Of a stretch of 64,000 nucleotides of DNA, positions 34,513 through 46,894 are shown piece by piece. How positions within the stretch are numbered: position 1 is the stretch's first letter; every line of letters begins with the position of its first letter. This stretch comes from Xestospongia muta (lineage: Eukaryota > Porifera > Demospongiae > Haplosclerida > Petrosiidae): the NCBI GenBank assembly GCA_963693285.1, contig OY848917.1, positions 20,007,745-20,071,744 on the forward strand. Reading direction: 5' to 3'. A model generated the notes under the pieces. The model saw only the letters and a program-made list of their open reading frames with translations, searched no databases and had not been told where the DNA came from. Both the position numbers and the translations under genes were made by a program.

Positions 34513-35764
34513 GTAAAGTCTATTTTTTTAAATGTACTTATCAATGAAACCATGATTACAGGTTACATGTAATTGTGTTAATATTGTGGTTGTGACCATG
34601 CAGCTGTGGCAATGCTGTGTGTCTGTCTTCTCATTAGGTAAAAGGTATCACTCACTGTTTGATATAGCCAAATTTGACTTTCTTGCCAGTTTTATTACAT
34701 ATATATATCCATGACTCATGATGTCATTAGGAAAAGTAACTGTTTGTATATAATATGATGATGACATTTAACCCAAGTTAACTAGTCTTGTGGGCAGAAA
34801 TATGTGAGTGTGTCCTTAATTTATTATTAATAGTTATTTACTGTCACTTTATCTCATAGACAATTTCAATCTCTGATAAGCCTAGTAGTGATATGTTGTT
34901 TGTCAGTATTGCCTGGTTAGCAATTCTAATAGATAGATAATATTGTATTGTATTGAAAATGTTGTCTGGTTACACTTTTATTAGCTGGTTCATTACTATT
35001 AAAAGATCATTGTTGTTCATTAGCATTAATTACACCAATTATGGCATCTCAACGACTGTAATGTAACTTCTGAACAGGTAGCCATCTTTTATGTTATAGA
35101 GTGAATAGTAAATATAATCAGTGAAAAGGTTGCCATTGTTAACATTTCCATTTTTAATATGACACAAGTAAATTACAAATCTCAAAAAAATTTTAAATAT
35201 GGTGGTAAACGCTTTTTATACAAGATCAGAATAGAAATGACAGTATAAATAAAATACAAATAGCCACAAAATCAAGGACATAATTTTTTTCAAAAACGTA
35301 TCATTTGCATGCATTCTTCCAAAGTGTAGTAAATGAAACAATCATTAGAAAACCATATATATTTTTATACTATGATATTATTATTTTATTTTATACCCCT
35401 ACAATTTTAAACTTTTTTGAAATCTATTTGTATAATTTATTTACAAACACAATAACAAATGACAATGTTGACAGACCTAACAGAGATGGGAAAATGAGAT
35501 GCCATCAAAACTGAATATGTTGCAACAATATTCATGGAATATGCAGATTGTTTGACACAGGGGAATCAAGCTTTTGTGGTTATAGTACACAAGCTGGAGG
35601 TGACCTCTTCTACTGTTGAAGGTTCCTCTAATTCTATTTGAATCCTAAAGGTTACATGGGATGCTAAAGATCATTAATATTATACTAAAGGAAAAGATAA
35701 ACTGATGTTTCTCCTTGGGAGGCCTTGCTTAAGTAATTAACACATAGATTTTGTTATTAGACTA
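34513..35764. other. Intergenic, nothing recognised
   Basis: AT-rich DNA with no exon that has both splice signals and coding character. A 69-codon plus-strand frame at 35,305 is rich in Ile/Tyr/Asn, as expected from composition alone. Confidence 0.5.
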
Positions 35765-38190
35765 GTTTATTCATTAACTTGTTATTTTAACCTAATAGTA
35801 TTTATATTTTGCTTAAACTTTTGTTGATTTGTTTATATCTTTGAATATGTTCAAGCAGAATTTGTAAAGAAATCTAAAACAACCTATATTCAAAGAAATA
35901 AACAAATCAACAAAAGGTTTAAGCAAAACATGAATACTATTGACTTGATATGACTTCACATCCAATAAATATTATTGTGCTTTTATACACTACGCTGAGT
36001 GTTTCAAATTTATGTTACTTACATCCCTGACCCACTACTAGACAGGGAACTTCCAAATGTTCAATTCAGCAAAATGTTGAATTCAATACAAGCCACGCCA
36101 ATGCAGAGCAAAATAGCAGTTATTAAAATGAATCAGCAACTTGATTGTTGCTTTTAAAACGTTTACCACTAATACATCCTTTACATTTTAAGATGTCCTA
36201 ATTCTACTTGGATTTTCACTTTTTTGTTAGGGCCTAGAATTTCTAAACATTAATGTTATTTATTTTTACATAATTATTATTCTATCTAAGTGAGAGAGTG
36301 TCACCATTTATCATTAATAATATATTATAAGTATTCAGCTTGCTTTTTATATTAACAGCTTATATACAGTAATGTCCACTGATGTTGGCCTTATTAGCAA
36401 GTAAAAGAAAACATTTTCTAAAAATTGAAGTAAATGTGGGGATTATTACTACCAGTCCAATACAAAGAATGCGACAATTCCATCACCCTACATAATACCA
36501 CAGGCACAGAAAGCAACAACACATCATTGATATTATTTAACTGCTTTAGATAGTTGGTTAATTGTTTGTACCACATTGTGTAGGGATGATGATGAAATTG
36601 CCATCTTTACTATCTTGATTGTATTCTTTGTATTGTACTGATATTACTCATCGATATGTTTACTACATTTATAGAAAATGTTTTTATTTGTTTGCTTATT
36701 TTTCTTAAACTTTAAATGTTTTTTATTCATAACTTGTTGTTGCTTTTTACCTAATAGTATTTATGTTTTGCTTAAACTTTTGTTGATTTGTTTATATCAT
36801 TGAATATGTTAAAGAAGAACATGAGTAAAAACCTTAAACATACTGTATTCATAGAAATAAACAAATCAACAAAAGTATAGCCAAAACATGAATACTAGTC
36901 TATTGAGTGGATATGACTTCACATCCCATAAACGTTAATTGTGTATTTTTTACACTTCAGTGAGTGTTTCAAATTTATGTTACTTACATCCCTGACCCAA
37001 TACTAGTCAGGGAACTTCCAAATGTTCAATTCAGCAAAATGTTGAATTCAACGCAAGCCATGCCAATGCATAGCAAAATAGCAGTCATCAAAACGAATCA
37101 ACAATTTGATTTTTTGCTTTAAAAATATTTTGCCACTAATGCATCCTTTACATTTTAAGATGTCTTGATTCTACTGATATTTTCACTTTTTGTTAGGGCC
37201 TAGAATTCCTTAACATTAGTGTTATTTATTTTTACATAATTATTATTCTATCTAAGTGAGAGAGTGTCAGCATTTATCATTAATAATATATTATAAGTAT
37301 TCAGCTTGCTTTTCTATATTAACAGCTTATATACAGTAATCTCCACTGATGTTGGCCTTATTAGCAAGTAAATAAAAATATTTTCTAAAAAATTGAAGTA
37401 AATGTGGGGATTATTAATACCAGTCCACTACAAAGAATGCAAACAATTCCTTCACCCTACATAATACCACAGGCACGAAAAGCAACGACATATCATTGAT
37501 ATTATTTAACTGCTTTAGATAGTATGTGAATATCCTTAATTGTTTGTACCACATTGTAGGGATGATGATGTAATTGCCATCTCTACTATCCTTATAGTAT
37601 TCTTTGTATTGCAATGATATTACCCATTGATATGTTTACTATATGTTTATAAAAAATGTTTTTATTTATTTGTTTGCTTATTTTTTTAAACCTTCAAGTT
37701 TTTTATTCATTAACTTGTCATTGCTTTTTACCTAATAGTATCTATGTTTTGCTTAAACGTTTGTTGATATGTTTATATTATTGAATATGTTAAAGTGGAA
37801 CTTGAGTAAAAACCCTAAACATACTGTATTCATAGAAATAAACAAATCAACAAAAGTATAACCAAAACATGAATACTATTGAGTTGATATGACTTCACAT
37901 CCAATAAAAGTTAATTGTGTATTTTTTACACTTCAGTGGGTGTTTTAAATTTATGTTACTTACATCTACTATAATACATCCTTTATATTTTAAGAAGCCA
38001 GATTCTGCTGTGACTTTCACCTTTTTTGTTACAGTCTATAATTTCTAAACATTATTATAATTTATTTTTACATAATTATTATTCTGTCTAAGTGAGGGAA
38101 TGTCATCCTTTTTCATTAATAATATGTTATGAGTATTCATTGATTTTGTTATATTAACAGCATATATACTTATAATACAGTAATGTCCAG
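35765..38190. repeat. Tandem satellite, about 960-980 base unit, with internal palindrome
   Basis: The phrase gcttaaac(t)ttttgttgat recurs at 35,811, 36,770 and 37,751, and other landmarks (agtgagagagtgtca at about 36,290 and 37,256; cctgacccactactag and its variant at about 36,027 and 36,990) repeat with the same period. Two full units and one shorter third unit are present. Each unit contains an inverted repeat: gcttaaacttttgttgattt is followed within about 100 bases by its reverse complement aaatcaacaaaaggtttaagc, able to form a hairpin. No coding frame is preserved between units. Confidence 0.9.
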
Positions 38191-40550
38191 TGACATTGGT
38201 CTTTATTAATAAAACAAGAAGATGAAGTGCTGATCCATCAGATTTATTTGTTCTTTATTGGTGATAGATATAAACACGCAGTGTCAACAATGATATTGCT
38301 ATTTTCTTTATATGCTATTTATAAATGAAAATTGAAGGTCTTTACATAACGTTTTGTAAAGAGGGTACATGAATTAAAATAATTTAGCCTAATTAATTAT
38401 TATAAACCCACTACATATATGAATTTAATTAAGCTTTAGCAATGGTCTGATTAACCAAATTTGGTTGTTCCTGGTCTGTAATAGTGTTACATGTATCATA
38501 TAATATCATGCAAATTAACCCATCTCACCAGTGCACAAGCAAAGGCTAGCTTTGGGTATGTGCATGTGTGTGACATTTCCTTTGGATCAACACCTTTTTA
38601 CATTGTTTGATCAACACAACCAGTGCTTTTTATTAACAGCTATGGATTTCTTAATTGGGCTATGAATTTAGAAGGTGTTTTAAAACTATTAAAATATCCA
38701 AACAAAAATGGTAAGCTACTATTTGATACTTTGTATGTTCTTATTCTCACTTCATCTACTCTCATTTAAAGTTTTATTCCAAACTTGGATGGAGGATACA
38801 AACCATCAGAGCATATTATATTTAGTACCAATATAAAACCTAAACTTTTGAGGGAAAATATTATTTAATGATGCTAACAATATTGTCCAATTATATGTTT
38901 TATTATTTTATTGCTAAATAATGAACAGGTATCTTATTATATTTTAATGGTTTGTCAGTAAAAGACTTTCTTGTTATGATGTGGTTTGATAAACTCCAAT
39001 TTTTCTATTTTTGGGCCACTTCAGTAATAATAATACCATTAGCATTCAAATTTATCTAAAATCTATGTCCAGATCTACACCCACTCTTAGCTAATGTATG
39101 GAGTGAGGCATAGGTGGAATGTGTCATCATCACTCATTCAGACAGTCTGATTGGCTGATGAGGTCACTTTCATTTGTCCATTGATAGAATGATGTCTCTT
39201 CTGTACGAAAAATATGATCTTGCTAAAACTGTTTTAAAAATACAGTTAAAGTACTGGTTAGGATGCTATAATTATCTCATTGAAACCCAGCTTTCTTTGG
39301 ATTTGGTATATTCATTATTAGTTGGTAGTATAATATGTATGTTGATATTTATTTATGGATGTACTCTTTGATTAAAGATGAATGAACTTAAAGACTACTT
39401 TTAGACTACATGGTCTGTAAACCTGAGTGCAAGATCTACCAATACAATCTACTAAACTGTGAACATGGAACAAAAACCACTGCATGGGTTTTGATTGAAA
39501 AAAATCAATATTGAAATGAGCATTAATGATACTCATGTTAAATACAGCAATCTTATTTATGGTAGATTGTAGTGCTATGTCAATCAATTAAATAAGAAGA
39601 ATGGCAAAGAGCACAATTGAAATACTAGTTGTTGTACACTGCGTGCATGGATCTCATGATTAATTAAGTTTTCAATAATTATACAACTTGTGTTGCCTAC
39701 AAGTAACATTATTCATAGGAACTTTAGAGTTCATTATGACTATGAATGTTATTATATCGTTGTTATAGTTACTATTGAGTGATACATTAGGCTCTGTGAT
39801 ATCCTACTAAGATATTGAATACACTTTAAGACCTAAACTTGCAGAAGAAGCATTAGTTAATAATTAATTTAATAATTAATTTCTTAATTTTAAGAAATCG
39901 TGCTTGCATTATTATAGAATTTGTGTCATAAGTTAATTACCTACAATAATACCTTTTCTACACTGTTATCATTTTCTAGTATCACATTTCAGTTCTGCAA
40001 TGTTTCAAGAACTTAATCACATACTAGCAGTGCTTATAATTTCAATTAGAAGTAATTTATTATGCAAATATTATTTAGCTTTAAGTGAGGAAATTAAAAT
40101 GATAAAAAGGATACTGCATGTTTAAATCTTTATTACTGTCATTTCATTTTTTAATAATAATTGGTTAAATTTAAATTTATCCACAGACACAAGACACTAA
40201 ATAACATATTAATATTCTGCTTAAAATTCAAATTTAATGACGTACAGTTAGGTGTTATCATAGATATTAACATTCCAAACTAAGAGAACGCATGTTAATT
40301 AGGTGATAACTATTGAGTTTCCAATCCCTCTACTCTAATATCTATGGTGTTATATTCCTATGACGTCACGGTGAATGATTTTCGAGCTTCCTCGTATATG
40401 TATAAATAAGAAGATTATCATACGTAAGTATCATTAGTTTATTACACACAAACACCAAATCACAAACACAGACCCATACAAATGCACAAAATCTCTTGTA
40501 TAGCAATTTTGTAACTTATTTTAATCCACAGTAATGTTACCCTCTTCTCA
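38191..40550. other. Intergenic, nothing recognised
   Basis: A long AT-rich stretch. Open frames at 39,174-39,371 (plus) and 39,372-39,587 (minus) are hydrophobic or mixed and without family resemblance, splice signals or starts in good context. No repeats shared with the rest of the window were noticed. Confidence 0.45.
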
Positions 40551-40554
40551 GCGG

Positions 40555-40800
40555 AACCATACAAATAGAATGACCTCATTTTTCTAAATGTGCATTGTAA
40601 GAAGCATCTTTTGACTCGTTATAATACAAGTAAAGTATTATTTTACTAGTGCATGTTTCCAAATTTTAGCTGATGGTGAAAGTTTTCTGCGTGAGTTGAG
40701 AAGTATCAATACCTTACTATCTTTTCACATTTCTCTAATACTTAGCCTTAGGTATAATTTTCTAGCAGATGCAGCTAAGGTAATAAATATGTAATTAGTT
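40555..40800. repeat. Right-hand inverted copy, part two
   Basis: The reverse complement of about 6,890-7,110, sharing tattaccttagctgcat(c/a)...ctataccta. It lies directly beyond the left edge of the retrotransposon at 40.88 kb, which separates it from the first part at 43.37-43.68 kb. Confidence 0.75.
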
Positions 40801-40879
40801 ACTTCTTAAACACAAATTTAGAATAATATATTAGGGAGTAGGTGCAGAGTTAAAACAGACAAAAAATAACAACAATAAT

Positions 40880-43370
40880 AAAGAAGGTTGTGTAGCTTAG
40901 GGGCTCCAGTGATTTTCAGAATGGATCAAGTCAACAGGAGAAAAGGAGTCTGAATGGACTGGGAGATCTCAGGCTGACCGAGCTTCCTGGACACATTGGA
41001 TGGATGACTTCAGTGGAGAAAAGCCAAGAGAGACTCTCAACCAGTTAAGAGTTACACTATAGGGTTAATCCCACTTCTCACAGAGTGGGAGGCCAGCCTT
41101 TTGTAAAAGACAGTTGCTTCCTTGGCCATTCAACCAGTAAGAGAAAACATTAATGGGGAGAAGGAACTGTGTTCTACTTCAATGACTCTTTGATTATATT
41201 AACTCTTTTTCTCATTCTCATGCTTGTGGCAGACAAATGCCAATGAAGATTTTCTGTTGGCAGGGGCAAAAGGATTAAAAACCCAAAAATCTAAGTAGTT
41301 TCTTGCTCTTCCAGGGCCCCAAAAGCCATCTGCAGCGATGTCCAAGTGAGCCTCATTTTCCTTGTTGGCAGTGTTACCCCTGAGGACTTCACCGTTCAGT
41401 TGTTGAAGCTCAGGTTGTGTGACAACATTTGAACAGACCTCCATCAGCAAGGAGGCTGTCAGATCACTAATTTCATTGTGGTGTAGAGTTGGAAAGCCCC
41501 TCTAGTATACAAGAGGGCATGTTCAACAGAGAAATTTTTGCCACATGCACATTCTGATGGGATATCCAAGGGGAGCCACCTATAACAAAGAGCAAGAGCA
41601 TCACAAAAGCCCCCTTATAAAGGGCATGTCCATGTTCCAAAATGGAAAGGGACATTAGCCAACTGGAAGCACCATTCTCCTTAGCCAGAAAAATGGCATA
41701 CTTAAGCTCATCAGATAGGTCAGGTGTCAAAGAATCAACCTCAGTTTTAAGGTGAAGCTCTCCCATCTGTCGTATGGAGGACCTGGCTTCCTCCTGACTG
41801 AGCAGTGTTTCAAAAGATTGCTGAGATGATTGGTCTAAAATAAGTGAGGTTAAAGGTGAGGTCAAGAATACAGATACTTCGTATTCCCAAGAGAGAGAGA
41901 GAGGGGAGATATAATGTTCAGGACGCCTAGTCTCACTGGTAGGCCCAACAGTTTACACTCTAATTTGTTGGGCAGAGCACAGCCAGTAAGTGTGGGAATG
42001 AATTTGACTCTGATGATTTCTTCCAGAGGTTCTAGCAGATGGTGTGCATTAAGGATAGTTTTACATAAAAACAGCCACAAGTTAGATAGGCCATGAGTAA
42101 AAGCAGCATAAGCTGCATGAGGTTGAGAGGAACCTATGTCGGGGAGAGAGAGGATAGCCTTCTTCAACATGTCAAGTTTGGACCATACAAACCCCTCAAC
42201 ATACTGTTGAGAGTCAAGTGGAGCACCCAAATATGGTCGTCCTTCAATAGTGATGTTAACATCTGTGCCCCTGTAACAGACTCGAATGATCCTTGACTAG
42301 CAGCCAAGTCTTCTTGCCACTTGCCATGTAGCAATATGAGGGGCCCCAAATGGTCAGAGTGTCTTATTATTGCCGGATGCTGGAGATCTTCCCTAAGTGG
42401 CAGAGTCATCAGTGAGTAGTGGTATAGTAAAGTTCCCTGATAAGGGGGACTGTGGCTAGCCCATAAACCAGCATGGCCAAGGGTTACCCTGTGTGGTCCC
42501 TTCTCGTGATTTGAGAGAAATTCTTCCAACAAATAAGTCAACCAATTCTCTATAACAGTTTATAACAATAGTGGCGAGGGCAGGGCAAAGGTGACAGATA
42601 TTGAGAAGAGCTGCATTGCGGTTCAAGGAGTTAAATGCATTTGTGGCATCTACTAGAAGGACTCCTTCAGTTGACTTGTCATTGAAGCATGATCTGACAG
42701 CATGGATACTAGCCTCCACACCAGCTATCTGTCCAGCACACAACTGGAGGGAACAGGAGGCTTCAAGTATATCCAGATGGGTAATGGACATGACAGACTT
42801 AGCTATAATGCGTCTTATGGTCTAACTCCAAGTTTTTTGTCCAAAGCGACTAGGCAACAGGCTAAAAATGACGACAGACAGGTGGAGTCAACAAGTACTG
42901 AGCAGAGTTTCTTAGCAACAAAAAAAAAGGATGACACAAGTCATTAGATGAACTCTTAAATGTAGTGCATAGTCTTCTCCAACAATGAGCATCAGTACCC
43001 AAGGAACCTCTAGCACAAAATGTATGGAGTGCAGCTGTCTTTATGCAGTGTCCATCTATTCTTTTGTAAATGATACTGTGGGAGGGTCTAGCACTGGTGA
43101 CACAAGCGAGTCCTTGGTACAAGGTTGAGAGGGAGGATGTTTGCCCCTTAGTGCACAAGCACTGTTGGAGAGTCAACGGACCCAGGAGAGATGGGGTCAT
43201 TCAGTTGCACACCTGACTCCTGTCACTATTTGTCAGGAGGCAGATGGTTGCTGTTGTTTTCCCCTGAAACATGAGGTTGGTAAATGATCGGGCTAACTGT
43301 GAACTCTCTGGTGGCTTGCGTCTCTGAGAATATAACATCTGTTGGATGGCTCTACTTTCAGCTAAGAGAT
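40880..43370 (-). mobile_element. Non-LTR retrotransposon with possible restriction-like endonuclease, decayed
   Basis: Read on the minus strand. ARSFTNLMFQGKT (about 43,300) precedes the polymerase. Then LQLCAGQIAGVEASIHAVRS and the palm motif VLLVDATNAFNSLNRNAAL (about 42,650-42,600) hold a catalytic Asp, followed by SREGTTQGNP. Further on are QPHAAYAAFTHGLSNLWLF, CACGKNFSVEHALL (about 41,540; a C-x-C...H knuckle whose last Cys is Tyr), then LDIAADGFWG and FWVFNPFAPANR (about 41,345-41,255), resembling the core of a PD-(D/E)xK nuclease. This order (RT, zinc knuckle, C-terminal nuclease) suggests an R2/NeSL-type element, though the exact clade is uncertain. Several stops and frame changes make it inactive. 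It interrupts a repeat shared with 6.4-7.2 kb. Confidence 0.75.
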
Positions 43371-43675
43371 CCTCAAACATTTAGATAGCAAGAACAAATA
43401 TGATGAAATGCTTTAGATAAAAGGATGGAATAAAGTATAATTAATATAGTACTTGTAATAATACAGTTAATTAATTAGATTGAATTTACTGTAGGTTGAT
43501 TTCTTTGTGATCTACCTGTAGTCAATAGATTCAATGTATAACAACCAGTTGGATAAATGAGTTATGACATGCATTGTGCAACAATAAGGTTCAACTAAAG
43601 TTGGTGATCTAAAAGAATTGGCATGCTTTTGGACACATTCAATGTTATTGATATCTTTATGTGTGCTTGGATCCC
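43370..43675. repeat. Right-hand inverted copy, part one
   Basis: The reverse complement of about 6,443-6,745, ending at tttgggatcc (43,670-43,679 read in reverse). Matches include gcatgccaattcttttagatc and gttgttatacattgaatcta. Identity is high enough to suggest recent dispersal. Confidence 0.85.
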
Positions 43676-43689
43676 AAATGGCACTTCCA

Positions 43690-44225
43690 ATTTTGGCCTG
43701 ACAAATGAAAAATATAGTTGTAGAATTAACCTCCCACTTGTGTGTTGGTAAATTTTAAAGTACATATACTGTGTGCATGTGCTAATGGCTAACTTTGATA
43801 CTGTAAGACTACCATCCGTATCCTAGTCCGCCCAAGGATGCTCTTACGACTATGTTGGTAACCATCTCAGAAGTAATAATGCATTGCAGACACTGGCCCA
43901 CATCACACCTACCCAAGGTTGTTATGTACTGCAGATTCTATGTTCAGGCTCTTGTGGGGCACAACTGTGCATTACTATGAACTTATTAACGATTGCTATG
44001 AATATAATTACCAGCATCGGTGAACAAAAACTAGTTTAAATAATTAAAACTAAAACTATATTTTTAAGGGCCAAGAATAAAACTAGTCCCATTTAAGCAA
44101 ACTAGAAAACACTACTAATTATATATATATTTATTTCTACTTTTATAGCAAATGAATAAATAAAGTAATAAAAAAATAAAAAAATAAAAAATAAATAAAT
44201 AATAGAAGTCAAGTTAATATCTTAA
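43690..44225. other. Intergenic, nothing recognised
   Basis: No supported exon. An A/T-only run (44,140-44,205, aaataaataa units) separates this from the next retroelement fragment and could be an old poly(A)-like tail. Confidence 0.4.
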
Positions 44226-44610
44226 AGTTCCAAGAGAGGAAGGCCTGCACCATCCTCCATACCTATACCACTCCTCCATTTCACTCTAGTACCTTTTAAA
44301 CACAAGTCTGTTGTACAAACTAAAAAGAAAGATAGTCTAGCTCGTATCCAAGCCCATTGGCTCCATATATGATTTATTCCACTTAAAGAACAATCTCTCA
44401 CCTATTCTTTTCAGGATGACATTTACTTCACAGCCTAAAGCAGCATCCACAGAAGTAATAAATGGGTGAAAGACGCATGATGTACTTCTACTGCCTCGGA
44501 ATATTTTCTATTCCTGTTCTGCTGAAGCAGTATGGCTGGCATCCATTGTCCTATTGACGTAAGACTGGGCATCAGTGTCTACAACAAGAATATCCAACAA
44601 TCTCTCAATC
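44226..44610 (-). mobile_element. Retroelement C-terminal fragment
   Basis: Minus-strand frames read NRKYSEAVEVHHASFTHLLL and WIRARLSFFLVCTTDLCLKG then RVKWRSGIGMEDGAGL. The RARLSF...LCLKGTR pattern resembles the C-terminal tail of the element at 40.9-43.4 kb (there RSA...CIRGSR-type), so this looks like the 3' part of a related retrotransposon. It is interrupted by several stops. Confidence 0.45.
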
Positions 44611-44777
44611 TGTGATTACCATAACTCTCTAATGCTCAGATCTGCCATCAGTGCTACAGTACCTCTTGGTTCATTGACTTAAATTTTACTCTATTAATAA
44701 CACCTTTACTAAAGCTGTTAATTATAAGAAACTAGATATTATAAATTGACAGATTAAAATTAACAAAAATGATTTTG

Positions 44778-46851
44778 TTAGTAACCTAGTGATTTAAGGA
44801 AAGACATAATAAGAGTTTTATAGTTGCCATGAATATGAATATGTCCAGTTAGTTCATCTACACGAGTCAATAAATTAGGGACGGCTATCTGCTTTCTTAA
44901 CATCTGTTCAAGGACCTATATAAGATGAAAAATAATATTCAATAGTACACAGTAGACTTTGTCCATACCAATATCATATACTATCTTAAAAATGAATATA
45001 ATGAATAAATGATTTAGTATTAATCAAATAAAAAGATTATGATTGAAAACATCATCCTATAATCGTTTTAGAATATAATGACTACACAGTGAAACATTGA
45101 CTATGGCTACAAAGATTAACAGCAGTGTTTGTACAAGACCATAGTTATAGAATGTTATGTGTGCCAGACAATAAAAATAATATACAAGCAATCACAATCA
45201 TATCATTTATCTTGTAGCTATATAATTTTTAGATAAGACATAGCGATAGCTCTATATAAAGCTAGGAACAAAAAATAAAATTGCAACAATGGCATTCATA
45301 TATAATACTACACTATTCTTAATAAGCACATATGTACATCATACACCTTGATTTCTTTTACATTGTAAACATCGAATATTCTGCTATGAGAGAGACTAAG
45401 TTATATTATTATGTCCTTGCTATAAATACTATCCTTACAATACATAGACTTTTAAAAAAAACAACTTTAATTAGATTTTTACAGCATAAAATTCAAAGAG
45501 TGCCAGGCAACCCTACAATTGATTGGGACCATGTGTTAACTCTAGAGGGATGTTTTGTTTGATACTATTGTTGTATCCATACAACAAAAAAGGCAATGAA
45601 AATCCACAAAAAGCACTGAGGCTATAAATGCTGATATCTCTGACTTATCTCTGTGAAAAAGATTATTAACTAATTTACTGACTACCTGATGCAATATGTA
45701 TCACCAATCTAATGTACACGAGACATACTCTGGCAATTTCTTTCAGATTACTTAAGAATAACAATTTGTTATTAAAATGAAAGAAACTCTTCGTGTACTT
45801 TATCTGGCAAAAAGATAATGTGAAACTCTTACTGATTGAGTCCTATTTGTTTATGTCTGATATTGTGATATGTCATGTAAGGGATAGATTGGTACATGGC
45901 AAGATGAGGCTGAAAGTGGCCAAATAGAACATTTGTATATTTTATATTCATTTGATATTACCATTATACATGTATTTGCATGTGACCATCTTAATATTGC
46001 TAATGCATCTAGCTGTGATTTATTCTAACTGTGAGCACAATTAACAAATTAACATAGTGCTATTTTGTGATGCAAATTTTACAAACAAAAAATTAACCTT
46101 TGTTCATGATATTACATATTTATCATTACTACTATCAATATATTACTGTTTAAGTGAACTGTATATTTTATATTAGGATATTGAAAAGAATAGCACTTGT
46201 GTACAACTTTTCAGAATATTTAAAAGAGAGTAGTGATAACTCACATGAACATCTCCTTCTATTTTTCTGACTATAGTGACAACTCGTGTACGTCCATTCT
46301 TGTAATCCAGATAAACAGGTAAGTTATTTGTATGACTTCTTCGAACAATAAAGGGCACTACAATAGAGAAACCAGGTATATGAACGTTAGAAGTAAATAT
46401 TTGTATAATTTATTGGGAGATATGTTTAGGTAGACTTTGGGAATAGTCAATTGCTTATTGTTATTAGCAGTGTATAATAAGAGTTGTATATGGCACTTCA
46501 CATGTCATTAAAACTAATAAAGTACCTTAAGCCCTCTATTAATAAAGACTGCTCACAGGAGGTCAAAGCATATAGGTATTTGCTGTGGTTCAGTGAAATA
46601 GGTTAGAAGTATTATATTAATTTCCTTAACAGTTTGACCACTTCAGTATTAAAGTTTAATGTCAATTTTAGTATAGAAGAGTCATAATCAACATTTACCC
46701 TAGCAACTATCGATAGGTCAAAGACTATGTTAGTATAGTAGCCTCATCTCTTACTGACCAAGATTGAAATATATATGCCACAGCTCTTAATCAAACAATC
46801 TATTATAATTCATTTTGTCATTACCACAGACCACTTGCAGCCATGCCTATT

Positions 46852-46894
<43 letters not shown>

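Noticed and set aside
35765..38190. CRISPR-like array
   Set aside because: Unit length near 960 bases and eukaryotic context; it is a tandem satellite.
39174..39587. Two adjacent 65-71 codon frames
   Set aside because: AT-rich intergenic DNA, no motif, no splice sites.
41914..42947. Several plus-strand frames of 60-81 codons
   Set aside because: Antisense shadows of the minus-strand retrotransposon.
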